Below are positions 5,812-5,843 of a stretch of DNA of 5,843 bases, piece by piece. The DNA lies in the NCBI GenBank assembly GCA_023458915.1, contig JAEWWM010000019.1:1-5843 (forward strand), read 5' to 3'. Below the pieces are notes generated by a model. The model was not told the origin of the DNA and searched no databases. It saw nothing but the letters and a program-made list of their open reading frames with translations. How positions within the stretch are numbered: the first letter of the stretch is position 1; the number at the start of each line of letters is the position of its first letter. Made by a program: the position numbers and the translations under genes. The stretch comes from Bacillota bacterium. GTDB lineage: Bacteria; Bacillota; Clostridia; Oscillospirales; Acutalibacteraceae.

Positions 5812-5843
5812 ATAAATTTAATTATGTCTAAAGGTTTTTGGAC

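Noticed and set aside
5824..5843. Start of a + strand gene at ATG 5824
   Set aside because: No Shine-Dalgarno sequence precedes it, it sits 12 nt after a terminator T-run, and only six full codons are visible.
1..5843. CRISPR arrays, insertion sequences, transposases, phage genes or toxin-antitoxin pairs
   Set aside because: I saw no direct repeat series, terminal inverted repeats or matching proteins; the + strand genes account for nearly the whole window.

Overview
The window looks like a chromosomal segment of a low-GC, endospore-forming Firmicute, probably a Clostridia-type organism. The evidence is AT-rich DNA with A/T-biased codons, strong purine-rich Shine-Dalgarno sites, frequent GTG starts, a teichoic-acid-type CDP-ribitol gene pair, and a clear spoIIID sporulation regulator. 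I cannot name a genus from the sequence alone.

Region 1 (1-5387) is the distal part of a cell-surface polysaccharide operon, entirely on the + strand. It begins with the last 52 codons of a TarI/IspD-type cytidylyltransferase. This overlaps by 8 nt a TarJ-type ribulose-5-phosphate reductase; together the two would make CDP-ribitol. Then follow a GT-B family 4 glycosyltransferase, a multi-spanning Wzy/O-antigen-ligase-like membrane protein, and a 14-helix-type Wzx/MOP flippase that overlaps the polymerase gene by 11 nt. The gaps are 19 nt, 18 nt or overlaps, so the genes are very probably one transcript whose promoter lies upstream of the window. Read together, they suggest a ribitol-phosphate-containing surface polymer whose lipid-linked repeat units are flipped by Wzx and polymerised (or ligated) by the Wzy-like protein. 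No ABC transporter of the TagGH type is seen here. The initiating sugar-phosphate transferase, the ribitol-phosphate transferase and other glycosyltransferases must lie upstream if this is right.

Region 2 (5388-5510) is a 123-nt intergenic stretch. It holds a possible weak A/T-rich terminator for the polysaccharide operon, a 5-bp GC-rich hairpin whose minus strand resembles a tRNA 5' end, a good match to a sigma-E promoter, and a perfect 6-bp inverted pair CAGACA/TGTCTG that matches the core of SpoIIID binding sites.

Region 3 (5511-5843) holds spoIIID, an 85-residue mother-cell transcription factor started from GTG. It is followed by a strong A-tract/hairpin/T-tract terminator that could work in both directions, and about 32 nt with no supported gene. 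The polysaccharide operon and spoIIID share orientation but appear to be separate transcription units.
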